Below are positions 31,778 to 39,996 of a stretch of 64,000 nucleotides of DNA, in pieces. The position numbers and the translations under genes were made by a program. Under the pieces are notes generated by a model. It worked only from the letters and a program-made list of their open reading frames with translations. It was not told the DNA's origin and ran no database searches. Source of the stretch: Paracoccaceae bacterium (GTDB lineage: Bacteria; Pseudomonadota; Alphaproteobacteria; Rhodobacterales; Rhodobacteraceae); assembly GCA_026706985.1 (NCBI GenBank), contig JAPOXR010000032.1:1-64000 (forward strand), given 5' to 3'. Positions within the stretch are counted from its first letter, which is position 1, and every line of letters starts with the position of its first letter.

Positions 31778-34777
31778 TCAGTCGTCGCCGCCCGTTGTCC
31801 GTAATTGCGTGCCGAATATCATGCCGAGCAGGGCGGCGTCGCGGATCCTGTCGGACGGCGGCTGCCCGCTGGGCATCCCTTGGTAGACGGCTTCTGAATA
31901 TTTGACAGCGCAGTGCAGGCTGTCCTGTGGATCGGTGTGAAATTTACCGCAGCGTTTCAGCATTTCATCCGGCTGCAGAAGCGAATGCCCGGCTGCAAGC
32001 AGGGCATCAAGAAACCTGCCATCGACGGATCTGTCACCGTTAAGCCCGTGATCATCCGGGCCACGCACGGGAAGAAATTTGTTGATGGCTATCCAGGGTG
32101 CCCAGCATTCGCCGATATGGAAGGCACGCGCCTTCACCAGCTTCGATTCCATGAGAAAGTAGAATTCCCCTTCGCGCAGCTTCTGCAGCTCGGCAATGGG
32201 AACCCTCTCGGTTTCGATGAAATGCCTGTCCGGCCGGTCGACCCATTTGAACCCGGTGAGACCGGGCTTCTGAATCTTCGCCGATGCGACGGCCACCCGG
32301 TGACGGGCGAATTTACTCTGCAGGAAGCGCCATGTGCGCTGTGCGTCCTCGGTCGCACCGGCGACCGTCAGGCGGGCATTGGCGGCAGCGGTTTCGGCGA
32401 TCTGCGGCGAAATACTCTGCATCGACGCCATATCCTGACCGGCGATGATGATCATGAAGCCGAGCGAGCGAGCCTGCGCCATCATCGTGTCGATACCTTT
32501 GACCATGTAATAGCCGGCCTCATCCAATATGGTGATGAAAGGTGAGGGAGATGTGGTCGGGCGGCGCTCCACCAGCTCGGCTTGAGTGCCTTCGAGCATG
32601 CTTCCGGCGGCCCTTCCCATCATCATCTTCAACATCGCGACCACGATTCTGCCGCAGTTGCGCATCTCGTCCGGCGCCTTCTGCAGGGCCGGCAGCAATA
32701 CCACCAGCACGCGTCGATTCAGCACCACATCATCGATATCCACCTCTCCGAACGGGGTGCGGAAGATATGACCGAAATCATCCGCCAGTGAACCCAGCGG
32801 CTTGGTCAGTTGCATCGACAGGAAACCATGCTGTTCGACCGCCTTACCCTCCTGCTTTTCGCCATTCAGCGCTTTCTCAAGGCTGAAGCCGGGCAGCGAA
32901 TCGAAAAATCCCTTGAGGGCAAGGCGTGACTTTTCGGAAAATTCCCCGCGCAATGCCCTCAGATACAGCTCGATCAGACCGCCGCGGCGCCGCATCTCGT
33001 CCCAGGCTTCATCCGGAATCTGTGAGACCTCGGTGAACGGCCCGTCAGCGGCAAAACGCCGGTCTATGCCGGTGCCGAGGGGCAGAAAATCACGGATCGC
33101 CTGCACATCAAGCAGCACATCGCCGGCGTCGCGCATCTCGCACAACGCCTTCATGGTCGATGTAACCAACGCCATCGCCCGGTTTCGCCACATCTCGCCT
33201 TCGCTGCCGGTGCCGCCCATGAGCGAGACGATCAAATTCATCAGCTGGTCGGCTGAGCCATGCGCGAAGGGGTTGAGCGTGTTGGATTGCACATCCGGCC
33301 CACCTGCCGTCAAGTCGATGCCATTGCCGGCATCGGTGAAATTCAGAATGCGGTAGTCATCCTGGCGGCCGAAACGGGACACGATTGACCATGCCTTGGC
33401 ATGAAACTCGGTGGTGCCTTTGCCGTCGATGAACATGAAACCCGAGGCCCACATCAGCGACTGCGAAGCGAGGCCGAGCAGAAACTCGCTGTTATGGGTC
33501 GGAAGATAGCCCTCGATGACGAACAGCCCGTCAGCCGCGTCGGTCCGGATACAACTCATCGGTCGCCGGCGTGGCCGAATGCCGGCAAGGGAACGCCCCG
33601 CCTCTTCATTCCGCATCCGCCCGGAGATGAGCATGTCACGGATGCGCGAACGCGCCGCATGCGCTTCGCCATCGCTGGAAAAGCCCTCCGCGCCGATGAT
33701 TTCCAGCCCGTCGCGGATCAGCGATCGGTTGCAGGGCGGAAATCCGGCAACCAGAGCTTCCTGACCCGGCAGAGCGAAACGGACAGACAAATCCGTGCCC
33801 CGGCGAAGCTGCATAGCGGCACCGCCGAGGGACCAGATCAGATGCCGGAGCAGGAAACCGTCGCTTGCACCGAGGACCGGCACCTCGACCCAGCCATTGC
33901 TGTGGCCGCCCGCAGGCTCGCGCAGCCGGGCCTGCAGAAAAGACGCCGTCCAGCGCCACCTCTTATCGACGGATGCGGCAAGCGAAGGCATGAATCCCAA
34001 CCGCTCGAGACCGGCGGTGGCGGCGAGAGCAGCGGTGCCATGTGTCAGATCCGGCATCGAGCGCAGCCCCTGCTGCGGTTTCGGCAATTCGATGAAAATC
34101 CGCAGCCCGCCTTCGCCGCTGAGTGATCCGAGCCGCAGCGCGATGCCGATATCGGCAGCCTTCCACAACCCATCCTTCTTTTCCACACCCCCTTGCAGCC
34201 GGACCCGCCACAAATGATCGCGGGAACATTCCGCCATCCGGCCATCGGCGAACTCCAAGCGCACAATCGGCAGTCTTCCCTGGGGATGCACCGAGACAAT
34301 CCGGCTTGCTTTGCCGGATGGGTGCATCACTTTGTCGCCGGGCCTGAGTCCGCCATTCCGGCGCCAGCCTGACGGGGTCAGTACCAGCGTATCGTCGGGC
34401 AAAGCCTTGCCGGCACCGGTGGTCGCCAGAACCAGCGCATGCCGCCGCGCATCGCTGTTGGAAATCCAGATCTCTTCATTGCTGTCGAACGCATTGCCGA
34501 GAAACAGGATCCCCTCGCCGCGGCGGAATCTGCCCGTTCCTCCCGCTTCCGGTGCGTTGAAATCCTGCCCCTCGGCGGTCATGGGCAGCCGGAAAGGAAG
34601 ATGTGCGCGGTGGCGGGCCAGCCAGGCGCAATAGAAGAAGGACGCCGGCAGGGTGAGTAGCCAGGCGCCGGGAATGAATGGCATGGCGGCGACCGCGAGC
34701 AGCATCAGGGTGGTGAACACATCCGGATGCGCCAATTGGTCGGCGATACCGCCCCGACCGCCGGTCTGCCCGGTCAT
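31778..34777 (-). CDS. dotL: DotL/IcmO/TrbC-type coupling ATPase interrupted by an intein
   Basis: T4BSS coupling protein (VirD4-like) that selects substrates. The precursor has 999 residues, and removing the intein leaves 694. Two membrane segments lie near the N-terminus (TTLMLLAVAAMPFIPGAWLL). The Walker A motif TTGAGK ends at residue 124 and its next residue, Ser, is at 430: residues 125-429 are an intein. Downstream the extein shows GFMFIDGKGTTEFHAK, and Walker B is FITILDEAGYYMV. FMIIIAGQDMASMQS is the sensor region, as in DotL/TrbC. The gene ends a minus-strand operon of three and is followed by a terminator. Function requires splicing, since the P-loop is split after GK. Confidence 0.92.
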   Translation of the reverse strand: MTGQTGGRGGIADQLAHPDVFTTLMLLAVAAMPFIPGAWLLTLPASFFYCAWLARHRAHLPFRLPMTAEGQDFNAPEAGGTGRFRRGEGILFLGNAFDSNEEIWISNSDARRHALVLATTGAGKALPDDTLVLTPSGWRRNGGLRPGDKVMHPSGKASRIVSVHPQGRLPIVRLEFADGRMAECSRDHLWRVRLQGGVEKKDGLWKAADIGIALRLGSLSGEGGLRIFIELPKPQQGLRSMPDLTHGTAALAATAGLERLGFMPSLAASVDKRWRWTASFLQARLREPAGGHSNGWVEVPVLGASDGFLLRHLIWSLGGAAMQLRRGTDLSVRFALPGQEALVAGFPPCNRSLIRDGLEIIGAEGFSSDGEAHAARSRIRDMLISGRMRNEEAGRSLAGIRPRRRPMSCIRTDAADGLFVIEGYLPTHNSEFLLGLASQSLMWASGFMFIDGKGTTEFHAKAWSIVSRFGRQDDYRILNFTDAGNGIDLTAGGPDVQSNTLNPFAHGSADQLMNLIVSLMGGTGSEGEMWRNRAMALVTSTMKALCEMRDAGDVLLDVQAIRDFLPLGTGIDRRFAADGPFTEVSQIPDEAWDEMRRRGGLIELYLRALRGEFSEKSRLALKGFFDSLPGFSLEKALNGEKQEGKAVEQHGFLSMQLTKPLGSLADDFGHIFRTPFGEVDIDDVVLNRRVLVVLLPALQKAPDEMRNCGRIVVAMLKMMMGRAAGSMLEGTQAELVERRPTTSPSPFITILDEAGYYMVKGIDTMMAQARSLGFMIIIAGQDMASMQSISPQIAETAAANARLTVAGATEDAQRTWRFLQSKFARHRVAVASAKIQKPGLTGFKWVDRPDRHFIETERVPIAELQKLREGEFYFLMESKLVKARAFHIGECWAPWIAINKFLPVRGPDDHGLNGDRSVDGRFLDALLAAGHSLLQPDEMLKRCGKFHTDPQDSLHCAVKYSEAVYQGMPSGQPPSDRIRDAALLGMIFGTQLRTTGGDD
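33491..34405 (-). other. Intein, 305 residues, class 3 (WCT) features
   Basis: Encoded in frame inside dotL. The first residue is Ala (ALPDDTLVLTPSGW), not Cys or Ser. Block B reads CSRDHLWRV with Trp at intein position 66. Block F reads SCIRTDAADGLFVIEGY with Cys285, and block G is LPTHN (Thr303, Asn305) followed by Ser. Trp, Cys and Thr at these places form the WCT motif of class 3 inteins, which splice by direct attack of the block F Cys. The middle part (for example FLLRHLIWSLGGAAMQL) looks like a decayed LAGLIDADG endonuclease. Confidence 0.85.
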
Positions 34778-34791
34778 GGTTGCCCGTCGCC

Positions 34792-35865
34792 CTATTGCGG
34801 TTCCGTATTGGCCACCGTTCCATCGGTGAGAAGGCCGAGAATCGCCGCCTGCACGATGGCGTTGCGGCTCTCCTGGAGCAGCCTGAGATAAGCGATGCGG
34901 GTGTTCAGCGCTTCCAGATCAATGAGATCCTGCAGCAGGCCACGCTCGGTCTTTCCGTGCCGGAGTTCAAGGGTTTCCGCATCCGGCACATGATATGCGG
35001 CAATGCGGATTTCCAAAGCCTGCAATTCGCTGATGATATCGGGGATATCGCGCCGGTAGCGCGCCCGGGCGGCGATCGTCCGGTATGGCTTGGCCGCCAG
35101 CGTCGGGCTCGCCAATTCCAGCGGAAACGCGACCGCAGCAATTGCCGCCTGGTTTCGGGCTTCGGCGGCGCGCCGGCGCACCGCCTCGGACAAACCCGCC
35201 GGCTCACGCAGCTCTTCGGCCCTCAGGGGTCGTGGCGGAAACGGATCGATGCTGTTGGCGATCAACCGAGGCAATGCCCGGCGCAGTTCCGGATCCTCAA
35301 TATCCAGAGTCGGCTGGTCAAGAATCCGTTTCCATTCAGTGGTGGCGTCGTCGGCTCCGCCGGCATGCCTGATCTCTTCCCGTTCCCCGGCCAGATAGGC
35401 AGCCATTCTGAGCCCGTTCACAGCCACCGGTTCGGCCGCACCGCGTGACCAGTCAGCGGCACCCTGGATGGCGGTGGCGACGGATGGGCGCGGCGGCAAT
35501 TCCGGCTGCAGGGCCGTATCCAGCACCAGACAGAAATCCGGGTTTGGATCAAAGCGACCGCTTTCCGCCTCCGCCCGTTGCCCGGATCTGAGCAGCTTGG
35601 CTTGATTCAGCGCCGCCCCGTCGGCGATCCGTTCGGCGGCTTCCACCTGTCGGTCCAGATAACGGCTGTTCTGTTGCGAATGCTGACGCAATGCGCCGAC
35701 AATCTGCGAGGCGGCCTCGGTGGCTTCCCTGGTGACATGCCGTTGCGTCTCAGCATGCATGCCGCGGATGGCACCGCAGCGACAGCCGGCGATCTGCGCC
35801 TCAGCCGGGGATGCAGCGATGAGGAGGAGCGCGGCACCGACAGCGATTCCCTGAGCCTGCATCAT
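34792..35865 (-). CDS. Secreted T4BSS-operon protein of unknown function
   Basis: 357 residues with a signal peptide (MMQAQGIAVGAALLLIAASPAEAQ). The mature protein begins with a Cys pair (GCRCG), then a long helical segment rich in Gln, Glu and Arg (residues about 40-110). The rest is helical, with no catalytic motif. It lies 14 bases upstream of dotL and overlaps the preceding gene by one base (TAATG), so it belongs to the coupling-protein operon. It may be an IncI TraW/TraV-like periplasmic factor, but I cannot assign it. Confidence 0.7.
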   Translation of the reverse strand: MMQAQGIAVGAALLLIAASPAEAQIAGCRCGAIRGMHAETQRHVTREATEAASQIVGALRQHSQQNSRYLDRQVEAAERIADGAALNQAKLLRSGQRAEAESGRFDPNPDFCLVLDTALQPELPPRPSVATAIQGAADWSRGAAEPVAVNGLRMAAYLAGEREEIRHAGGADDATTEWKRILDQPTLDIEDPELRRALPRLIANSIDPFPPRPLRAEELREPAGLSEAVRRRAAEARNQAAIAAVAFPLELASPTLAAKPYRTIAARARYRRDIPDIISELQALEIRIAAYHVPDAETLELRHGKTERGLLQDLIDLEALNTRIAYLRLLQESRNAIVQAAILGLLTDGTVANTEPQ

Positions 35866-36386
35866 TATTCGCTCCCGTGATCGCCATAGAGTGAGCGCCA
35901 GATTTCATCGACCGGATCATTCCTGCGGCCGGCAGGCCTTCCTGCCGGTCTGGCGGGATTGACAGCGGCGGCAGGATCCGCCGGCAGCCCCCGTTTCAGT
36001 ATCGTCAGCGGCATGGTCAGCGGCCGCGTCAGTTCACGCCATTGCCGATCCGCGAATTTGCAGATCCGGCGGGCATCCGCTCCGCTGCCGAGAGTGCCAT
36101 CCAATGTGCCGGAAAAGATCGAGCCGAGGACACCGGTCGGTGCAAACAGATCAAGCTTCAGCTCCATCAGCCCGTCGAGGCAGCTGAGATCACCGATCGG
36201 CGCCGGTGGCTGAATGGAGGCTTCCGAGCGGCGCACCGACGATTCGATCTGTCGGCGTGTCGCTGCCGCAATGCGGGTGCGGGCTTCGTCGCTGCAATAT
36301 GTGCCGGTCGCGGCATGTATCCAGTCCGCCGCCAAGGGAAGCGGCATCAGGATCAGAAAGGAAGTGGCAATTGTCGTGAGTTTCAT
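35865..36386 (-). CDS. Small secreted T4BSS-operon protein
   Basis: 173 residues with a signal peptide (MKLTTIATSFLILMPLPLAA). Three Cys and a Pro/Arg-rich C-terminus (NPARPAGRPAGRR). Not recognised. It is the first gene of the minus-strand operon with the 357-residue protein and dotL, and is divergent from pilN across a 198-base gap that must hold both promoters. Confidence 0.65.
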   Translation of the reverse strand: MKLTTIATSFLILMPLPLAADWIHAATGTYCSDEARTRIAAATRRQIESSVRRSEASIQPPAPIGDLSCLDGLMELKLDLFAPTGVLGSIFSGTLDGTLGSGADARRICKFADRQWRELTRPLTMPLTILKRGLPADPAAAVNPARPAGRPAGRRNDPVDEIWRSLYGDHGSE

Positions 36387-36584
36387 CCTGCACCATGAAT
36401 CGGCTGTATCTCCGGCAGCCGATATTGGATGCGTGAAATTCCAAAGCCTTTTCGCCCGGCTCCGGTTTCCACATGGAACCGTGCCTTCCGGCGCATTGTA
36501 TCTCGGGCTTGCTCACGGGTGGGCGGTAATCCCTGCACCCGGCGGAACAGTCGAGTAGACGCGCAAACAAGTCAGGAGTCAGCG

Positions 36585-38084
36585 ATGCATTCGGAATCCT
36601 CCGGAGTGCGGACGCGGAAAAATGCCGACCGGCGCGTTCCGCCACCACGCCTGACTTTGTCGGGAGCCGCCATCCTGCTTCTTGCCGCCTGCGATGCCTC
36701 GTCGCCGGAATTGAGCGCGGATATCGCCGGGCAGCGGAAATCCGTGGGCAAACTCTTCGCGGCCATAGGGGTTGCATCGGAATCTGAAAGGGAGATCGAA
36801 CCAACCCTTTCAAGCGGCGACCATCTGCCGGCGAAGTTGCGCGTGGACGGCGCCATCCGCTATGCGAGCGCCGAGCCGGTAACCCTGGCGGCAGCGCTTG
36901 CACGGCTCGAGGGCCTGACCGGCATTCCGCACCTGCTGCTTGTCGGCCCGGACGAGAAGCCGTTTGCCCTGCTTGAGGCCAACCAACCACAGTCAGCCGG
37001 CCTGAGCCGCAGGCTGCGTTTCGATTTCTCCGATCCGCTGCCGCACATACTGGACCGGCTGGCTGCGGATTACGGGCTGGAATGGCGCTATGAAGAGGGC
37101 AGCATCCTGTTCCGCGAGTTCGTCACCAGACGCCATTTCCTGACCGTGTTGCCGGTGCGCTCGGACTTCTCCAATTCGGTCGGCAGGACCAATTCGAACG
37201 TCGGTATCGACTGGCCCGGCGAAGTCCGTTCGGCCCTGCGCAGCATCGCCGGTGCCGAAGCCATCATCGCCTATGGCGAAGGATCCGGATTCGTGACCAT
37301 CGTCGCGCGCCCCGCCGAACAGCGTCGCATCGCCGCCTACATCAAGGACCTCAACGGATTCCTCGACCGACAGGTGGCATTCGATGTGAATGTGCTTTCG
37401 GTCTCGCACCGGCACGTGAAGCAATCCGGGCTGAGTCTGGATCTGTTTTCCGGCGACCCGAAAGATGATTTCATCGCCTGGTCCGGGGAATCCCCGCTGA
37501 TCAGCGGCGCCGGCGCGGTCAATGTCGGCATCATCACCGGAGATGCCGAACTCGGTCTGCTGGTGACAGCGCTTGACCGGGCCGGTGAAGTCGCGGTGGA
37601 AACCCGTACCGGAGCGACAACCTCAAACAATCAGATCGTGCCCATCCAGGTGATCAGTGAAACCGCCTATGCACGGCGTATCGAGGCAGTGCCGGGCGAA
37701 GGCCGGGCCGCCACCAGCATCGAACCCGGCACCCTCACCACCGGATTTGAAATGCAACTGCTGCCGCGGATTCTGCCCGATGGAAGGGTGTTGCTGCGCT
37801 ACAGCATCAAGCTCTCGGATCTGAATGAGTTGGCTGAATTCACTTCCCAAGGGCAGACTGTGCAATTGCCGAAACTGTCAACCACGACATTCGAACAGCA
37901 GGCCATTCTCGGCAATCAGGAAACCCTCGTGCTGATGGGTTTTGAACGCGAGAGAAAGTCGCTCGACCGGCCGGGAGAGAGTGCCGCCGGATCAGTGTTC
38001 GGGTTCAGATCAGGGGCTGAACGGGAAAGAATCTCGACCGTTCTGACGATCCGTCCACGTATCCTGCCGCGCACGGGCGGATGA
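36585..38084 (+). CDS. pilN: PilN-type secretin of the type IVb pilus
   Basis: 499 residues; lipoprotein secretin that forms the outer-membrane pore for the thin (type IVb) pilus of IncI-type systems. AGGAG lies 7 bases before ATG 36585, and the lipobox LLLAACD places the lipidated Cys at residue 36. The secretin core is visible in VAFDVNVLSVSHRHVKQSGL, the Gly-rich STN-to-barrel region, and PKLSTTTFEQQAILGNQETLVLMGF near the end, as in R64 PilN. It overlaps pilO by 4 bases and opens the pilNOPQR operon. Confidence 0.9.
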   Translation: MHSESSGVRTRKNADRRVPPPRLTLSGAAILLLAACDASSPELSADIAGQRKSVGKLFAAIGVASESEREIEPTLSSGDHLPAKLRVDGAIRYASAEPVTLAAALARLEGLTGIPHLLLVGPDEKPFALLEANQPQSAGLSRRLRFDFSDPLPHILDRLAADYGLEWRYEEGSILFREFVTRRHFLTVLPVRSDFSNSVGRTNSNVGIDWPGEVRSALRSIAGAEAIIAYGEGSGFVTIVARPAEQRRIAAYIKDLNGFLDRQVAFDVNVLSVSHRHVKQSGLSLDLFSGDPKDDFIAWSGESPLISGAGAVNVGIITGDAELGLLVTALDRAGEVAVETRTGATTSNNQIVPIQVISETAYARRIEAVPGEGRAATSIEPGTLTTGFEMQLLPRILPDGRVLLRYSIKLSDLNELAEFTSQGQTVQLPKLSTTTFEQQAILGNQETLVLMGFERERKSLDRPGESAAGSVFGFRSGAERERISTVLTIRPRILPRTGG

Positions 38085-39292
38085 ACCCGATGCAGGAGGT
38101 CATGGCGATGCCCGGTGGGAACCGGCTTCGCATTGGCCGCCGGGAGGCGGTAACAGGATTACTGTGGCAGCCGGCACAGGAGCGGATCCCGATCCGCAAA
38201 CAGGCCCGGCTTGCCGGCGGGCAACAGAGCGGCTTCGATCTCTACGCCTCTTTCGGTGTCCGGAAACAATATGGATTTGCCGCCAGGGGCGATGGCTGCG
38301 TAGCCGGGATGCTCGCCGCTGCCAGCCTGTGCGACGGCCTGGATTGGGGAGATAACTGGCTGGCGGCGTTCAGCGTGCCGGGGCAATACCCGGCCTGGTG
38401 GATTGTCGCGCAGCGCAACGGGGCGGTATTCGAGGATCAGCTGCACAGCGATGTGGATAAGGCGCGTGCGGCTTTCCTGAAGTCACTGGAAGCCCCCGAT
38501 TGGGACCGGATTATCGCGCCGGATAGTTGGGATGTCGGCGACGCCGCCGAGGTGCCGCTGGGAAAAGCCCTGTCCTTCGCCGCCGCGGTCAAATTGCGGC
38601 CGGTGAACCGCTGGCCCCGGACCGCGGCCCTCGCAGCACTGGCTCTGAGCGCCGCAGGCGCGGCATATCTCGGCTATTCGGCCTCTCTTGATTGGAGGCA
38701 GTCCAGGATTGCGGAACCGGTGCGGCCGCCGGAAGAGCCGCCCTGGCATGGATCACCGGGGCTCAGCGCCTTTATTTTTCATTGTGCCGGAGAAATGAAC
38801 CGCCTTTCCATCCCGGTTCCCGGCTGGCACATCCAGCACGCCGAATGCGGCCGCTCCGGTGAGATGGCACGGACCCGGGTGCGCTGGAAGCGGGAGGGCG
38901 GAAACCCGTCCTGGCTGCTGGCCGCAACCGGCGAAAAGGCGGGTTTGCCGGCAACATTGCTCACCGGCGGTCAGCTGGCCGAGCTGGCGCAGACAAAAAC
39001 CGTGGAGCGCCGGCTCCCCCGGCCATCGCCGCGGGCGCAACACCCGCTCCTGTTTGAGAAGCGGCTGCGCGACCGTTTTCAGACTCTGGGTCTCGAGCTG
39101 CAGCTGACACCGGCGGCGGGTTTCCACAGTCTCAGCATCGCCACCTCGGCCGGCGTGGGGGAATTCGCGGAATTGCTCAACGATATTCCGGCACTGACGC
39201 CGCAATCCCTGCTCTACCGGCCAAAGGCCAATAGCTGGCTGTTGAAAGCGCGGATCTACCATCCCCTCACATCACCGGAGCAGGAGAGCTGA
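38081..39292 (+). CDS. pilO: PilO-type type IVb pilus assembly protein
   Basis: 403 residues. The N-terminal half is cytoplasmic and aromatic-rich (FGVRKQYGFAARGDGCVAG), then a single membrane segment (AALAALALSAAGAAYLGYSA, about residues 183-202) and a periplasmic C-terminal half. This layout and the position between pilN and pilP fit the PilO2 family of R64-like pili, an inner-membrane platform partner. It overlaps pilN (ATGA) and is 2 bases from pilP. Confidence 0.82.
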   Translation: MNPMQEVMAMPGGNRLRIGRREAVTGLLWQPAQERIPIRKQARLAGGQQSGFDLYASFGVRKQYGFAARGDGCVAGMLAAASLCDGLDWGDNWLAAFSVPGQYPAWWIVAQRNGAVFEDQLHSDVDKARAAFLKSLEAPDWDRIIAPDSWDVGDAAEVPLGKALSFAAAVKLRPVNRWPRTAALAALALSAAGAAYLGYSASLDWRQSRIAEPVRPPEEPPWHGSPGLSAFIFHCAGEMNRLSIPVPGWHIQHAECGRSGEMARTRVRWKREGGNPSWLLAATGEKAGLPATLLTGGQLAELAQTKTVERRLPRPSPRAQHPLLFEKRLRDRFQTLGLELQLTPAAGFHSLSIATSAGVGEFAELLNDIPALTPQSLLYRPKANSWLLKARIYHPLTSPEQES

Positions 39293-39294
39293 AA

Positions 39295-39996
39295 ATGCGG
39301 CGATCATCGGTATCCGGCACCATGCTGCCTCTCTTGGTCGCCGGCGCCCTCAGCGCGTCACCGCTGCCGGCGCAGCATGGCAGTGCGGCGCTGGCGATGC
39401 CGGAATGGCCGCAGGCTCTGTCGGATGGCGGACCGGCCATGGATAAACCGCCCTCGCCGGACCCGATCACCAGCGGGAAAGTCAGGCTGTTGCGCGAGTC
39501 AGGATTGATCGCCCGGCAATCGGCGATCGCCGAGAGCATCCTGATCATGGAGCGGCAGCTGCGGCAGGCGGAGCTGATTTCGAAGCTGATGGAAACACTC
39601 GGCCCCGGAACGCCGATCGAGATCATGCCGGGTGAGTTTCATGACTTCAGCTCGACACCGGCCGGTCGCCGGATCGCCGCCGAAATCGAAGCGGCGGAAC
39701 TGACGGCGCGGATCCGGTTGCTGCAGCTCAAGGCCGAAGAAACAGCGCTGACCGGTACCGCGCCACCGCCGGAACCGGTGATCGAAGCGCCGGCCGAACC
39801 AGTCATTTGGCCGCGCCTGGTGGAACTTTTCGGCATCGGCGGCAATGTCAGCGCCACCTTTTCGGTGGACGGGGAAAGTGTCGTCGTCCGCGAAGGTGAC
39901 AGGCTTCCCGACGGCACGGTCATCGATCAGATTTCGGAGCAATCCGTCGTGATCGCCCGGGGCGGAATGGCCAGGGAACTCACCCTTGCCCGATAA
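39295..39996 (+). CDS. pilP: PilP-type type IVb pilus biogenesis protein
   Basis: 233 residues with a signal peptide ending near SPLPAQ. A helical middle (residues about 55-155) leads to a compact C-terminal domain, VSATFSVDGESVVVREGDRL, then GTVIDQISEQSVVIARGG, the fold shared with PilP/GspC proteins that bind the secretin. The end overlaps the pilQ start by 11 bases. Confidence 0.83.
   Translation: MRRSSVSGTMLPLLVAGALSASPLPAQHGSAALAMPEWPQALSDGGPAMDKPPSPDPITSGKVRLLRESGLIARQSAIAESILIMERQLRQAELISKLMETLGPGTPIEIMPGEFHDFSSTPAGRRIAAEIEAAELTARIRLLQLKAEETALTGTAPPPEPVIEAPAEPVIWPRLVELFGIGGNVSATFSVDGESVVVREGDRLPDGTVIDQISEQSVVIARGGMARELTLAR

Noticed and set aside
36190..36990. Minus-strand ORF of 266 codons
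   Set aside because: Overlaps the secreted-protein gene in another frame and the pilN start on the opposite strand. Low-complexity Arg/Pro-rich translation.
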